A stretch of DNA of 64,000 nt from Deinococcus ficus (GCF_003444775.1 NZ_CP021084.1:247737-311736); one strand, 5' to 3'. Numbered from the stretch's first letter, positions 42,665 through 51,701 are shown. The notes: generated by a model not told the origin, from the letters alone. Translations and numbers: made by a program.

Positions 42665-43033
42665 ATGACGCTGAACCCCACCGACTTCACCCCTCAACCG
42701 CCGCCGCCGGCGCCTGGCACACCCGAACGCAGCGCCCCACCCCACCCGCGGTTCGCGCTCGAGGCGCAGGCCGCCCGCCTGAAACGGAATCACCCGCGGA
42801 TGGCCGAGGAGATCTGCGCGGAGGCCCGGCGTTACGCCGGGCTGAGCGCCCGGGTGGCGTGGGAGCGGCTTCAGGCCGAAGCGGTCCACATCGAACGGCG
42901 TCACCTGTCCGGTCAGGGCAGCGCCGACCGCAACCGCTGGCTCGCGCAGCTCATCCGCGACCTGCCCGAGCAGCCCCTGAGCCCGTTCACGTTCCCCGCC
43001 ACGGACAGTGCAGGGACGCCAGGTCCGCAGTAG
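42665..43033 (+). CDS. Hypothetical protein, 122 aa
   Basis: Proline-rich first 25 residues, then a charged helical region (LEAQAARLKRNHPRMAEEICAEARRY, WERLQAEAVHIERRHL). Likely a small helical DNA- or protein-binding protein, but no family is recognised. The next gene starts 10 bp downstream, so they may form one transcript. Confidence 0.5.
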   Translation: MTLNPTDFTPQPPPPAPGTPERSAPPHPRFALEAQAARLKRNHPRMAEEICAEARRYAGLSARVAWERLQAEAVHIERRHLSGQGSADRNRWLAQLIRDLPEQPLSPFTFPATDSAGTPGPQ

Positions 43034-43043
43034 GTCCCCGGCC

Positions 43044-43718
43044 ATGCATCACGTCCACATCACCGTCACCGCCCTGACCCCCGAAGACCTCAGGGAAGCG
43101 GCCGCGCACGCCGTCACGCGCCTTCAGCAGTCCCCGGACGTGCCGGAGTGCAGCGACGCGCACGGCGCCGCCTCGTTCACGCTCTCCCCTCACCCGCCCG
43201 GGCCGGCCCCGCAGTGGGAGTTGCTGGAACGGCACGAGGACACCCGCCGCGGACCGCAGTACCGGTGCATCGGCAGGTTCGAGTCGGCTCAGGACGGCCT
43301 CGACGCGCTGCGGGGCGGCATCGAGCGGCACGGCCTCAAGATCATCGACGTCAGTGACGACACGGTTCACGTCTGTTCGGAGCGGGAGATTCTGTGGATG
43401 CTGCAGCGCCTCCAGGACCGGCCGGGCCTGCACGTCCAGCCGGACTGGGCGTACGCCGCGCAGATCGTCCGGCAGGAACGCGCCCGCCCGGACCACGGCC
43501 AGTGCCGCGTGCTGACCGGCCGTGACCGCGACGGAACGGTCATCCGCATCGTCCGCCAGGACACGCAGCAGGACGTCGCGTGCTGGCGGGGCAGTGAGAC
43601 GCAGGCCCTGCTGTCCGAGGGTGAACTCGACGCCGACAACCTCACCGATTCGGCCCTGTCCTACGCCGCCGTGCTCGGACTCATCAAGGAACCCTCCGGC
43701 CATCCGGGCCGCTCCTAG
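43044..43718 (+). CDS. Hypothetical protein, 224 aa
   Basis: An alpha/beta soluble protein starting MHHVHITVTALTPEDL; strands such as HGLKIIDVSDDTVHVC alternate with helices. Contains no recognised active site. It follows the 42665 gene closely and precedes the gene with an apparent non-canonical start. Confidence 0.55.
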   Translation: MHHVHITVTALTPEDLREAAAHAVTRLQQSPDVPECSDAHGAASFTLSPHPPGPAPQWELLERHEDTRRGPQYRCIGRFESAQDGLDALRGGIERHGLKIIDVSDDTVHVCSEREILWMLQRLQDRPGLHVQPDWAYAAQIVRQERARPDHGQCRVLTGRDRDGTVIRIVRQDTQQDVACWRGSETQALLSEGELDADNLTDSALSYAAVLGLIKEPSGHPGRS

Positions 43719-43791
43719 TCGGCCGCACGGCCAGTCCGGGGTCCAGTGCGACTCGCCTGGGCAGTCCCGTCCAGAGACCACCAGGAGGCCG

Positions 43792-44490
43792 ATCACGCCG
43801 CACCTCGTACTCATCCACAACGCCACGAGCGACCAGGCGTACACACCCGCGCTCTACCAGTTCGGTCACGCGGGTGACGCCGCGGCGTTTCTCACGGCGG
43901 CCCGGGAGGAAGCGGCCTGGTTTCCGTTCCCGCAGCAGGACCTGATCGTCGAACCGGTTGACCCGGCCGACCCCGCTCAGCTGCAGCGGATTCTGAACGC
44001 CTTTGACCGCGCAGAAGTCGAAGCCGGAAGGGCTGACGAAGAGGCGGAGGACGCCCACAGTGAAACCAGCAGCCCGCAGGACGCCTGGGCCGCTGTTGTC
44101 GACCTCAGCGTCCCCCCGGGTGACCTGACCGGCCCGCAGGCGGTGCTCGGGGCGCTGTACCTGCTCGGCGACAACGGTGAACTGGCGGCGTCCGAAGCGG
44201 AGATCTACGGCGACCGGCACGATCACCTCGTCCGCCTCGACCAGGATGACGGGCCTCCCCTGGTTCTCGGGTTCGCCACGGCTGAGGAGGCCGCGCTGGC
44301 CGTCCGCCGCGCAGGGTCAGGCGCGCACGCGGTGGACCTTCATGACCACGCTGCACTGCTGCGCCTGATCGAGCAGACCAACGCGGCCCTGTGGCCCCGC
44401 TTCCGCGCCGTCCCGTGGCCGGGCTTCACGCGCGCTCCTGGCCTCACCGAGGCGCAGCACACCGTCCGGTCCTACCAGACCAGCCCCTGA
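43792..44490 (+). CDS. Hypothetical protein, 232 aa, apparent ATC or ACG start
   Basis: The frame is open with high coding bias, yet there is no ATG, GTG or TTG between the upstream stop and about codon 100. AGGAGG (43783-43788) lies just before ATC 43792 and six bases before ACG 43795, so initiation at one of these is likely. Non-canonical starts (ATC, ACG, CTG) have been reported in Deinococcus deserti by proteomics. The protein is acidic, alpha/beta, with an Asp/Glu/Ser-rich middle; no family recognised. Confidence 0.55.
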   Translation: MTPHLVLIHNATSDQAYTPALYQFGHAGDAAAFLTAAREEAAWFPFPQQDLIVEPVDPADPAQLQRILNAFDRAEVEAGRADEEAEDAHSETSSPQDAWAAVVDLSVPPGDLTGPQAVLGALYLLGDNGELAASEAEIYGDRHDHLVRLDQDDGPPLVLGFATAEEAALAVRRAGSGAHAVDLHDHAALLRLIEQTNAALWPRFRAVPWPGFTRAPGLTEAQHTVRSYQTSP

Positions 44491-44511
44491 ACGCGTCCCA
44501 GAAGGAGACCC

Positions 44512-45513
44512 ATGATTCAGCTCACCTCCATCCCGAACGCCACGGCCTTCCTCCCTGGAGGGCAAACTGGGTTCATGACCCGCCGCCTCACCATCCTCTT
44601 CGGTCTCACCGCCGCTGACGCCCTCGCCGCGCCCGAGGCCGCCCACCCCGCCGACCCTGCCGCCCAGGACGGGCTGAACGTGGGAGACGCCGGCCGTGAC
44701 ACGCAGATGGTCCTCGCGACGCTCGACGGGTACAGGAAACGGAACGTGCTGCGCGGCCTGGTCGAATGGGCGTGGTCCGCGCCGAGCGACATCGACGTGC
44801 AGACGCAGCGGGCCCTGCAACGGGAAGTGCCGTGGGGCGGCATGCTCACCTGGATGGAGAGCGGCGGGCAGCCTGCGGGCAGCAGCGGCCTGAACGGTGT
44901 CCCGGGCGCCCTGATCGCCGGGGCCACGGGGGAGTTCCTGCTGCATGAAGCGGTGTACATCACGGCCCTGACGCATCCCGACCCCCGCAACCTGTACGCG
45001 AGTGCGTTCCTGGCCGCCCTGCTGGAGGAGTTGACCCTCCGCGGCGAGCCCGGGGCGCATGACCGCGCCTGGACCCGCGCGTCCCACGTCAACCTCACCG
45101 CCATCACCGAAACCCGCGGCCTGCACCCCGAAAACCACGATGAGACGCTCAAAGCCAAGCACCTGATCCGCCGGCGCAGCGACGAGGCGCGTGAGCAGGT
45201 GCACGCCCGGATCGAGGCGGGCCTCCGGGGGGAAGTGGCGCCCCTGGCAGCGTCGGTTCTGGACACCCTGCAGTCGGTGGTCGCGCACGGTCGGGCCGGA
45301 ACCTTCATCGACGGCGTTCAGGCCGCCATACGCACCAGCCCGGACAGCGCGGCGTTGACGGGCGCGGTGCTCACCGCGCGCGGACTGACGGTCCCCCCCA
45401 CGCTGATTCCCGAGTTGCGCGTCGGGCACACCTGGAAGGCCTGGGCGCGGGAGTGGTCCTGCGAGGAGCGCTACCCCGCGATCGTGCCGGCCAGCGGCGA
45501 GCCGCAGTCGTAA
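44512..45513 (+). CDS. Degenerate ADP-ribosylglycohydrolase (ARH)-like protein
   Basis: The order of segments follows the ARH/DraG family: LFGLTAADALAAPEAA (cf. GLxxGDAxGAPxE), GDAGRDTQMVLATLDGY (cf. TDDTQM), a PSDIDVQTQRAL segment, GLNGVPGALIAG...YITALTHPDPRNLYASAFLAALLEEL (cf. NGxLMRxxPL...THxxP), and TFIDGVQAAIRTSPDSAALTGAVL (cf. GGDTDTxAAxxGA). Several magnesium ligands are missing, notably the TDDT first residues and the GDTDT box, so it may bind rather than cleave ADP-ribose. 333 residues, cytosolic; AAGGAGA before the ATG. Assignment by pattern, activity doubtful. Confidence 0.5.
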   Translation: MIQLTSIPNATAFLPGGQTGFMTRRLTILFGLTAADALAAPEAAHPADPAAQDGLNVGDAGRDTQMVLATLDGYRKRNVLRGLVEWAWSAPSDIDVQTQRALQREVPWGGMLTWMESGGQPAGSSGLNGVPGALIAGATGEFLLHEAVYITALTHPDPRNLYASAFLAALLEELTLRGEPGAHDRAWTRASHVNLTAITETRGLHPENHDETLKAKHLIRRRSDEAREQVHARIEAGLRGEVAPLAASVLDTLQSVVAHGRAGTFIDGVQAAIRTSPDSAALTGAVLTARGLTVPPTLIPELRVGHTWKAWAREWSCEERYPAIVPASGEPQS

Positions 45514-45664
45514 CGCCCCTGCGAACGACAATCAGAGTCAGCTAGGTCGCGTGGTCCCTTCCGAGCGAGGGAGGCAGCGTCCGTGCGAACACGACATCAA
45601 TGGCCTTCGTCCAGCAGGGGGGGGGTTGTTGTGGCCCTGCGGTGGCGCCCCTATGCTCGGCGTG

Positions 45665-46078
45665 ATGCAACGCCTGCTGCCCCTGCTCGCGCTGCTGGCG
45701 ACGTCTGCCAGCGCCACCCACCTCAAGGACAACCCCAACATCCGCAACCTCGCGGCCGAGGTGTACAGCTACACCGGCGTTGAACAGGCCGACTGCTGGC
45801 AGTCCGGGTTAGACGAGGCAAAGTTCCACAAGAACTTCAAATCCCTGCCCTACTGCTTCGCCACGGAGCGGAACGCCGAGTTCGGGCGCCGCGTCGTCGA
45901 GCAGGCCGCCCGCGCCCGCAACGCCAGCGTCAGCGCCTGGACGTTCGATGGGAAGAGCGGGTGGTACACCGCCACCATTACCAAAGGAACGCTGAGCATG
46001 CTCGCGGCGGTGATTCCGCCGAACGGCTGGTCGTACTCGGTCACCCGCATCTTCATCACCCCTGACGCTGGTCAGTAG
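45665..46078 (+). CDS. Secreted hypothetical protein, 137 aa
   Basis: Signal peptide MQRLLPLLALLATSASA, then a soluble domain with two cysteines (ADCWQSG, YCFATE). TATGCT (45652-45657) lies seven bases before ATG 45665, which fixes this start over ATG 45653. No family recognised. Confidence 0.6.
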   Translation: MQRLLPLLALLATSASATHLKDNPNIRNLAAEVYSYTGVEQADCWQSGLDEAKFHKNFKSLPYCFATERNAEFGRRVVEQAARARNASVSAWTFDGKSGWYTATITKGTLSMLAAVIPPNGWSYSVTRIFITPDAGQ

Positions 46079-46371
46079 GGCGGGAAGCCGTCCTTGGCGG
46101 AGCATGGCTGCGTCTTGCGAACTTTGAACATGCTCAGCTGGCAATCGGCGCTGGGGCATGTTGAGCCTGCGCAACAACGCGACCGCGTCAACGTCGGCTT
46201 CTGTCTGACAGAAGAACATGCAGGAAAGTCCTTGACCTCCATGTTCGTGCATCTCTCGGAGACGAATTTTAGGTGGGCGATGCACCAGGCACCCCAATGT
46301 TCACTCAGAGTTGGAACGGAAATATCGTTGGCGCTGAAGGGTGTGAATGATATGTCTGCCAGGAGTTGCGA
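46079..46371. other. 293-bp gene-poor stretch at the edge of an AT-rich patch
   Basis: Composition drops in GC toward the right. Frames on both strands (for example 46094-46375 plus) lack start signals and family resemblance. The last bases hold the ribosome binding site of the next gene. Confidence 0.4.
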
Positions 46372-46851
46372 ATGAAAAAGTACCTCTTGATGTGCTTCCT
46401 TCTATTAACTGTTGCTGGTGCCAGCGACTTTTCCAAACTCACGAAGGAAAATGTTTGTGTCTATAGGTCTGCTACGATCCATGACTATGTGCCTGACGGC
46501 GTAGCACTCCAAATCGATACTGCGGTCGCTAACGCACTGGAAAAACTCATTTCATACGGATTTAGAGAAGTGGAGATCGGTTGCGACGATTACAACGTCC
46601 GCATTATTATTCAATCTCTTGCAGTTGATCAACTTCTGATGTCAACAACAATAAGTCTAATCGTTAATGATATTGCTTCTCTCAAGGAATTGAGTGGAAC
46701 GCACAAAAAAATGCATGAGTCAGGAACAGCACGCACCATCACATTTACTTGGTATGTAAGTGAAAAGAAAGCCGTGGAGAAAGCACTACCGAAGATGACA
46801 GAGACCCTGGTGACCTGGTTCCTCAAGGAGTGGATTGCGACCCATCCTTGA
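46372..46851 (+). CDS. AT-rich secreted hypothetical protein, 159 aa
   Basis: Signal peptide MKKYLLMCFLLLTVAGAS, then a soluble domain with two cysteines (ENVCVYRS, EIGCDDYN) and a C-terminal helix ending LKEWIATHP. Codon use is strikingly AT-rich (AAA, TTT, ATT frequent) compared with every neighbour, strong evidence of recent transfer. ATG 46372 has CAGGAG at normal spacing. Function unknown. Confidence 0.65.
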   Translation: MKKYLLMCFLLLTVAGASDFSKLTKENVCVYRSATIHDYVPDGVALQIDTAVANALEKLISYGFREVEIGCDDYNVRIIIQSLAVDQLLMSTTISLIVNDIASLKELSGTHKKMHESGTARTITFTWYVSEKKAVEKALPKMTETLVTWFLKEWIATHP

Positions 46852-46990
46852 CCTCCAGAGGCACAGAGAAGGGGTCTCAGTTTGACATTGGCGGTGCCCG
46901 CGCCAAGAGTCTCCCTCAGGCATTCAGCTCATACCGATGACGCGATTGTGGGTCTCCACAACCGCCTGACCTCGCTGTCATATTGCCGAG

Positions 46991-47533
46991 CTACGGCGCA
47001 ATCACCAGTTCGGCCAGGAGAGCGTCACGCTCCGCCTGATCGTCGTCAGTCATCCACCCGCAGCTGACCGCATGCGTGGAAATCTGCGTGATGACGTCTT
47101 TAATGACGTCGTTGTAATTCACGCTGCCTCCTTCAAGGTGTACCTGGGGATGGTAGACAGCCCGGGTTTCCACGCCCTCGCCGGCGAAGATTTCGCGGGT
47201 CCGCTTCGGCGTGTGCTCCGTCACGTGCTTACTAGACGTCGTCGTGAAATGCCGGTAGCCGTCCGTGATTTCGCCGTTGATCTTGATGTTCGTCGTCCCT
47301 GCTCTGCGCAGCGCATTGGCCGCGTTGGAGTCTCCCTCGGTCGCATGTTCCCAGTACCCCTGCGCAGCCAGACTGAGGTTCAGCATCGTGCGGTACACAT
47401 CCGCGCCGTCGGCAGGCAGAGCCCGGGCGCTGCGGACGTAGTCCCTCAGGTTCCCGATCAGCAGGGCCTGCACGTATCGCCGCATGTGCTCGTCGTGATT
47501 GCCGGCAAAAGTCGTCACTTTCCCTTTTGACAT
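46991..47533 (-). CDS. Hypothetical protein, 180 aa
   Basis: Soluble protein with TFAGNHDEHMRRYVQALLIGNLRDY near the N-terminus and a KRTREIF segment in the middle. The spacing of GNHDEH recalls metallophosphoesterase GNHD/E motifs, but the rest of that fold is absent, so I do not assign it. TAGCCT (47540-47545, minus strand) lies six bases before the ATG. Less GC-rich than average. Confidence 0.5.
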   Translation of the reverse strand: MSKGKVTTFAGNHDEHMRRYVQALLIGNLRDYVRSARALPADGADVYRTMLNLSLAAQGYWEHATEGDSNAANALRRAGTTNIKINGEITDGYRHFTTTSSKHVTEHTPKRTREIFAGEGVETRAVYHPQVHLEGGSVNYNDVIKDVITQISTHAVSCGWMTDDDQAERDALLAELVIAP

Positions 47534-47650
47534 TGGGCAAGGCTAACACCGCTGGACACAGCGCTCCGGCGAGTTTGCTCAGGCGTTCGCAGCGATCACG
47601 CCGCTTCCTGCGTGGACGTCAGCTCCAGCCCCTGCTCCCCACACACAGAG

Positions 47651-47679
47651 GGGGACGCGGTCAACAACCCCGCGTCCCC
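47651..47679 (-). terminator. Hairpin, probable terminator
   Basis: Perfect 10-bp arms GGGGACGCGG and CCGCGTCCCC with a 9-base loop, about 40 bp beyond the stop of the NAGPA-domain lipoprotein gene on the minus strand; no long T run. Confidence 0.55.
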
Positions 47680-47717
47680 TCCTCTTCAGGCCACAGATGC
47701 CGTTTCGTTGTCCAGGG

Positions 47718-49499
47718 CTACTTCCAGACCATCGCGTTGAGCAGGTACCGGAAGTTGCCGTACTTCAGGTAGTTCGTGCCGGTCAGCGGGTTGAGGTGCA
47801 CACCATTCCACGCCATCGCGGCCGCCCCGCCGCCGTCCAGACGCAGGGCGCCGTTCATGTACCCGAGCGCCTCGAAGATCGCGCAGATCTCGTAGTCGTT
47901 CGTTGAGGCGTCCGACGTGGTGGACGCCAGCACCATGCGGTTCAGGCCGATGCCGGCGGCACTCCAGGTTTCCCGCGTGGTGCCCGGCGAGCGGGAGCAC
48001 GCGCCGTTCGCCACGATGGACGTCGTCGAGCCCAGCACGTGGTACGTGTGCGTGTTGAAGTTCACCGATGGGGTAGCGCTGCCGGACAGGGTGGAGTTCG
48101 CGCTGTACCCGCGGTGGAATTCCGCGGACGTGCCCCTGGACTTGTCGGCGGGCTGCTGCTGGAACGCGAGGAACGCCTCGTAATTGGACGTGAGTTTGCG
48201 GTTGACGTTCTGCGTGCGCAGGGTCCACAGCGGGTACCCGACGCCCCCGGCGAAGACCCCGTAGTCACCGTCCCACTGCGTGGCGTTGATGGCGACCATT
48301 GAACCGGCCCCGTGCTGTTCAATGGAGCGCAGTTCATATCCGCCGGACACCGGAACCAGCGGAACGTGCAGGGTCTGGTCCCGGTCGGAGCGGTTGATCA
48401 CCACCACGTGCATGTAGGGCGCACTGGTTTCGCAGGCGTTGGTCTTCACGGCGCTGTGCCCCTGCGCGAACAGGCTCTCGATCTCGGTGTTCGCGCTCTT
48501 CAGCCGGGTCCGGCAGCTGCTCGTGTCCTCCGACAGGGCCGTCAGGACCCCTTCAGCGCGGGCGGGCTCCGCCACGGCCACGGGCCGCTCCCCGTCGGCC
48601 TGCACGATCAGGCGTTCCGTGGCCAGCTGCACGTCCCCGAGTTCACCCGTCGTGAAGGTGGCCGCCCCGCCTTTCACCACCGGTTGGCCCACCTTCCGGC
48701 CCGCGACCCGGACGTGGTAGTCCGCCCAGGTGAGCCCGGTGGGCAGGCGGGCCTCGTTGACGGGGAGGGTGACCTCCGCGGGTTTCGTCAGCCTGGTTCC
48801 TGGCCACACGGCCACGCGCGAGGTCACGTCTCCCGTGTCCAGGGTCTGCAGGCCCAGGAGCGTGGCTTCCGGCAGGCTGCCCGGCTCCAGCTTGAAGTGC
48901 CCGCCGGCATTCAACAGACGGTCCGGGCGGTAGGCGACCACGTCAGCGCTGGTGGGCGGCATCTGGCCGTCGGCAAGGTAGTCCACAGCCAGGTGCCGTT
49001 TCGCCCCAGTCTGGACGGTCCTGACGGTCAGGAAGACCTCGTGCCGGGCGCCGGCCATCACGTTGATGGGCTCCGCCAGGCGGATGGTCTTGAAGGGGAC
49101 GACCTCACCTGCGGCCGGGTCCGGCTGGACGATGATGCGGTCCACCCGCATGGCCGGGAAGGCCGAATCGCTGAACAGCTCCCCGGTCCCGCGACCGTCG
49201 TCGGGGGCCGCGATGGACTTCGTGGCGCCGACGGCCACGCAACCGGTTCCGCAGAGGAACACCTGGCGGACGCCGACGCGGGGCAGGCCCGGTTGATCCC
49301 CGATGAAGGACACCCTCAGGCGGCCGTGGTCCGCCGGGACGGTCCGGGCATCAAACGCCTGGGCGGTCAGGCGGGCGGGCGGTTCACCCAGGGAGGTGAT
49401 GGCCGCTGCGTCCGCAGGCTGGACACTGGACTGACTGCAGGCGGCGAGAAGGCCGGGCAACAGGAACAGGGAAAGGGGAAGAAAAGACGACCGTCGCAT
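47718..49499 (-). CDS. Lipoprotein with phosphodiester glycosidase (NAGPA) domain
   Basis: A 593-residue exported lipoprotein: signal peptide with lipobox LLAAC, a long N-terminal region with beta-rich modules, and a C-terminal NAGPA-type domain. The latter is marked by MVAINATQWDGDYGVFAGGVGYPLW, a RETWSAAGIGLNRMVLAST strand, an EICAIFEALGYMNGALRLDGGGAAAMAWNG segment and a final NFRYLLNAMVW. NAGPA-like enzymes remove sugars from phosphodiester linkages, in bacteria often on cell-surface polymers. ATG 49499 is preferred over 49505 since GGAGG then has a seven-base spacing. Acts at the outer face of the envelope. Confidence 0.75.
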   Translation of the reverse strand: MRRSSFLPLSLFLLPGLLAACSQSSVQPADAAAITSLGEPPARLTAQAFDARTVPADHGRLRVSFIGDQPGLPRVGVRQVFLCGTGCVAVGATKSIAAPDDGRGTGELFSDSAFPAMRVDRIIVQPDPAAGEVVPFKTIRLAEPINVMAGARHEVFLTVRTVQTGAKRHLAVDYLADGQMPPTSADVVAYRPDRLLNAGGHFKLEPGSLPEATLLGLQTLDTGDVTSRVAVWPGTRLTKPAEVTLPVNEARLPTGLTWADYHVRVAGRKVGQPVVKGGAATFTTGELGDVQLATERLIVQADGERPVAVAEPARAEGVLTALSEDTSSCRTRLKSANTEIESLFAQGHSAVKTNACETSAPYMHVVVINRSDRDQTLHVPLVPVSGGYELRSIEQHGAGSMVAINATQWDGDYGVFAGGVGYPLWTLRTQNVNRKLTSNYEAFLAFQQQPADKSRGTSAEFHRGYSANSTLSGSATPSVNFNTHTYHVLGSTTSIVANGACSRSPGTTRETWSAAGIGLNRMVLASTTSDASTNDYEICAIFEALGYMNGALRLDGGGAAAMAWNGVHLNPLTGTNYLKYGNFRYLLNAMVWK

Positions 49500-49956
49500 A
49501 CCCATACCTCCAAGAAGACGTGCGTGAACTGGGATGATCCGCTCCGAACCTTACGGGCCGCGCGCACCCGGAGTCCTGAGAGCAACCTGAAGCCAGCCTG
49601 GGAAAATTCAGAGCTGAATTTGGAAAGGATCACGGGGGCACGAAGCGGCCAAACGGCGAGAAAATCCCTGCCTGGTTCCGGCGAAATGACCTTCAGCGTC
49701 GCACCTGGACGCACACTCGGCAGCGGCCTTCCCCGACTCACCACAGCCCCTCACCGACCAGGACGACGAGGGGTGCTCCAGAGTCCCAGCAGGCCAGGCC
49801 AGACCGCCTTCCACCACCGTGCAGCGCCCCGAACGCACGCGCTTCCCAACCCCTTCACCCGCTGTCTGCGGGTCGGGGCGGTGCGCCTGTGGCTGCGTGC
49901 CGCGGCCTCACACCCTCACGTCCGGGCCACGTCAGCCCACTTCCAAGGAGAGCGTC
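49500..49956. other. 457-bp divergent intergenic region with a palindrome
   Basis: Lies between the lipoprotein (minus) and the 49957 gene (plus). It contains AAATTCAG-AG-CTGAATTT (49604-49621), an 8-bp inverted repeat in an AT-richer patch, a possible operator, and ACCCGC-tgtct-GCGGGT (49857-49873) of the recurrent hairpin set. No credible gene. Confidence 0.5.
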
Positions 49957-50418
49957 ATGGATCACTTCAACATCGGCGGATACCACATCAAGGGCTACAA
50001 AGAGCACGACACCATGGACGGGGTCGCCTACGTCTGCACCATCTGGCGCGAAGGCCGGAAGGTGGGCTCGGCGGAGCAGAGCGGCCGCGGCGGCAGCACC
50101 ATGCTGTACTTCGCCGACCGTGCCGAGCAGACCGCGTTCGAGGCGCTGGCCACGTCCCGCCCCGCCCGGGAGTACGACGACTTCACGGTCCCGGCCGACG
50201 GCGAGTCGCTCGTGGAGGAGCTGATCACCGGCTGGCAGTTCGACCGTGAATCCAGAAAGAAGATCGTCGTTCGGACCAGCCGCAAAGACGACCTGGGCGA
50301 CCTGGAAATCAAGGGCTTCAAAGCGGCCGTCAGCCCGGCCGTACTGCGGCAGCTCAAGGTCCAGGACCCGGCCATCACGCACTACTGGGAGACCGGCAAG
50401 GGCTGGAAAGCCCTGTGA
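49957..50418 (+). CDS. Hypothetical protein, 153 aa, coupled to a methyltransferase
   Basis: A soluble alpha/beta protein (MDHFNIGGYHIKGYKEHDTMDGVAYVC...), with a strongly charged middle and a C-terminal YWETGKGWKAL. AAGGAGA precedes the ATG. The stop overlaps the GTG of the following DNA methyltransferase by four bases, so the products are made together and may form a complex. No family recognised. Confidence 0.6.
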   Translation: MDHFNIGGYHIKGYKEHDTMDGVAYVCTIWREGRKVGSAEQSGRGGSTMLYFADRAEQTAFEALATSRPAREYDDFTVPADGESLVEELITGWQFDRESRKKIVVRTSRKDDLGDLEIKGFKAAVSPAVLRQLKVQDPAITHYWETGKGWKAL

Positions 50419-51497
50419 ACCTCAGTGCCCTGGCAGGCATGACCGTTCAGGGCCAGGACGTGACGCTCCCGCAGATGCCGCCCAAGACGTACGCCGGGCT
50501 CAAGGACGTCCTGGCGTACCTCGGCGTCACCTGGGACAAACGCCGTAAAGTCCACCGCCTGACCGGCAGCGAAGTGGACCTGCGCCGCAAGCTCGCTCAC
50601 CTGAACGCCGGCGGCCGCCTGCCCCCGCGCAATCCCCTGGCGTTCTTTCCCACCCCGCCGGAGGTCGCGCAGCAGGTCGCCGAGCTGGCCCATGAGGCCC
50701 TCGGGTACCGCGCTCACCTGGGGAGACGCGTCACGGTGCTGGAACCCAGCGCTGGCGAAGGCGCGCTCCTGCAGGCGGTCGAGCGCGTCTGGGACGACCC
50801 GGCGCATCTGGACCTGCACGCCTGGGAACTCGACCCGGGCCGGGCGGCCATCCTGCACGTCCTCGGGTACCGCGTCACCCGCGCTGACTTTCTGAGCTGC
50901 GCCACGCCAGCCGACCTGATCGTCATGAACCCGCCGTTCAGCGTGCCCGGGGACGCCCTGGCCTGGCGCACGCACCTGATCCACGCCGTTGGCCTGTGCC
51001 GGGAAGGCGGCAGCGTCATCGCCGTGCTGCCGGCCGTTCCGCTGCTCGAGGACCGGCTCCTCGCCCCGCTGCTGCTGGACCGCGAGTACGAAGTGCTCCC
51101 GCTGCCGGACGGCAGTTTCAAGAGCAGCGGCACGCTCTGCAAGACGGTGATCCTGCACGTCACCCAGACCGACCAGTCGTGGCGGCGTCAGCCCACGACG
51201 TGGCATGACGACCCGTTCCCGAACACCAGCACCCTGCAGGTCTTCCTGACGGCCTACACGTTCGGTGACAGCGTCTGGAACACCCTCGACCCGGGCGAGC
51301 GGAGCCGGTCGAGGTTCGAGCGGGGCCTGCAGGCCATCGCGCTGGACCTGCAGCGGCAGCACCTGCCGGTCTGGCTGGAGGACGTCGACATGGCCTTCCT
51401 GTACGCCCGTTGGCTGACCTTCTCCGGCGCCGCGCCGCCGCCCGCTCCGGCCAGGCCCCTCCTTCCGCTCTTCGAGCCCGGCGTCCCTGCGCCCTGA
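50415..51497 (+). CDS. DNA adenine N6-methyltransferase-like protein
   Basis: A 360-residue class I methyltransferase with the S-adenosylmethionine motif VLEPSAGEGALLQAV (motif I, near residue 108) and the catalytic DLIVMNPPF (motif IV, near 177), the order of gamma-class N6-adenine enzymes. The first 70 residues hold a helical region (KTYAGLKDVLAYLGVTWDKRRKVHRLTG), maybe for DNA binding. No target-recognition domain or restriction partner is visible, so it may be an orphan methylase. GTG start overlaps the upstream stop as GTGA, so the two genes are translationally coupled. Confidence 0.75.
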   Translation: MNLSALAGMTVQGQDVTLPQMPPKTYAGLKDVLAYLGVTWDKRRKVHRLTGSEVDLRRKLAHLNAGGRLPPRNPLAFFPTPPEVAQQVAELAHEALGYRAHLGRRVTVLEPSAGEGALLQAVERVWDDPAHLDLHAWELDPGRAAILHVLGYRVTRADFLSCATPADLIVMNPPFSVPGDALAWRTHLIHAVGLCREGGSVIAVLPAVPLLEDRLLAPLLLDREYEVLPLPDGSFKSSGTLCKTVILHVTQTDQSWRRQPTTWHDDPFPNTSTLQVFLTAYTFGDSVWNTLDPGERSRSRFERGLQAIALDLQRQHLPVWLEDVDMAFLYARWLTFSGAAPPPAPARPLLPLFEPGVPAP

Positions 51498-51701
51498 CCG
51501 GGCGGGGGCCCGTTTCGGGCGGAAACCACCCGGGTGTCGCCCACCATGACGGGGATGACCGCCGCGCGGCTGCCTCCGCGCCAGCGGAGCGCACCCCAGG
51601 CCGGTCATCGAGGCCCTGCGGCCACGCCCCTGGCGATCCGCAGCGCTTTTCGTGCCCCCGAACTGGATCAACGCCGCAAGGCGACGAAGGAGACGCCCGC
51701 C

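Noticed and set aside
46094..46375. 93-codon frame before the AT-rich secreted gene
   Set aside because: No start signal or family resemblance; overlaps the ribosome binding site and start of the next gene.
46991..47533. Metallophosphoesterase suggested by GNHDEH
   Set aside because: Other metal-binding motifs of that family (DxH, GDxxD, GHxH) are absent.
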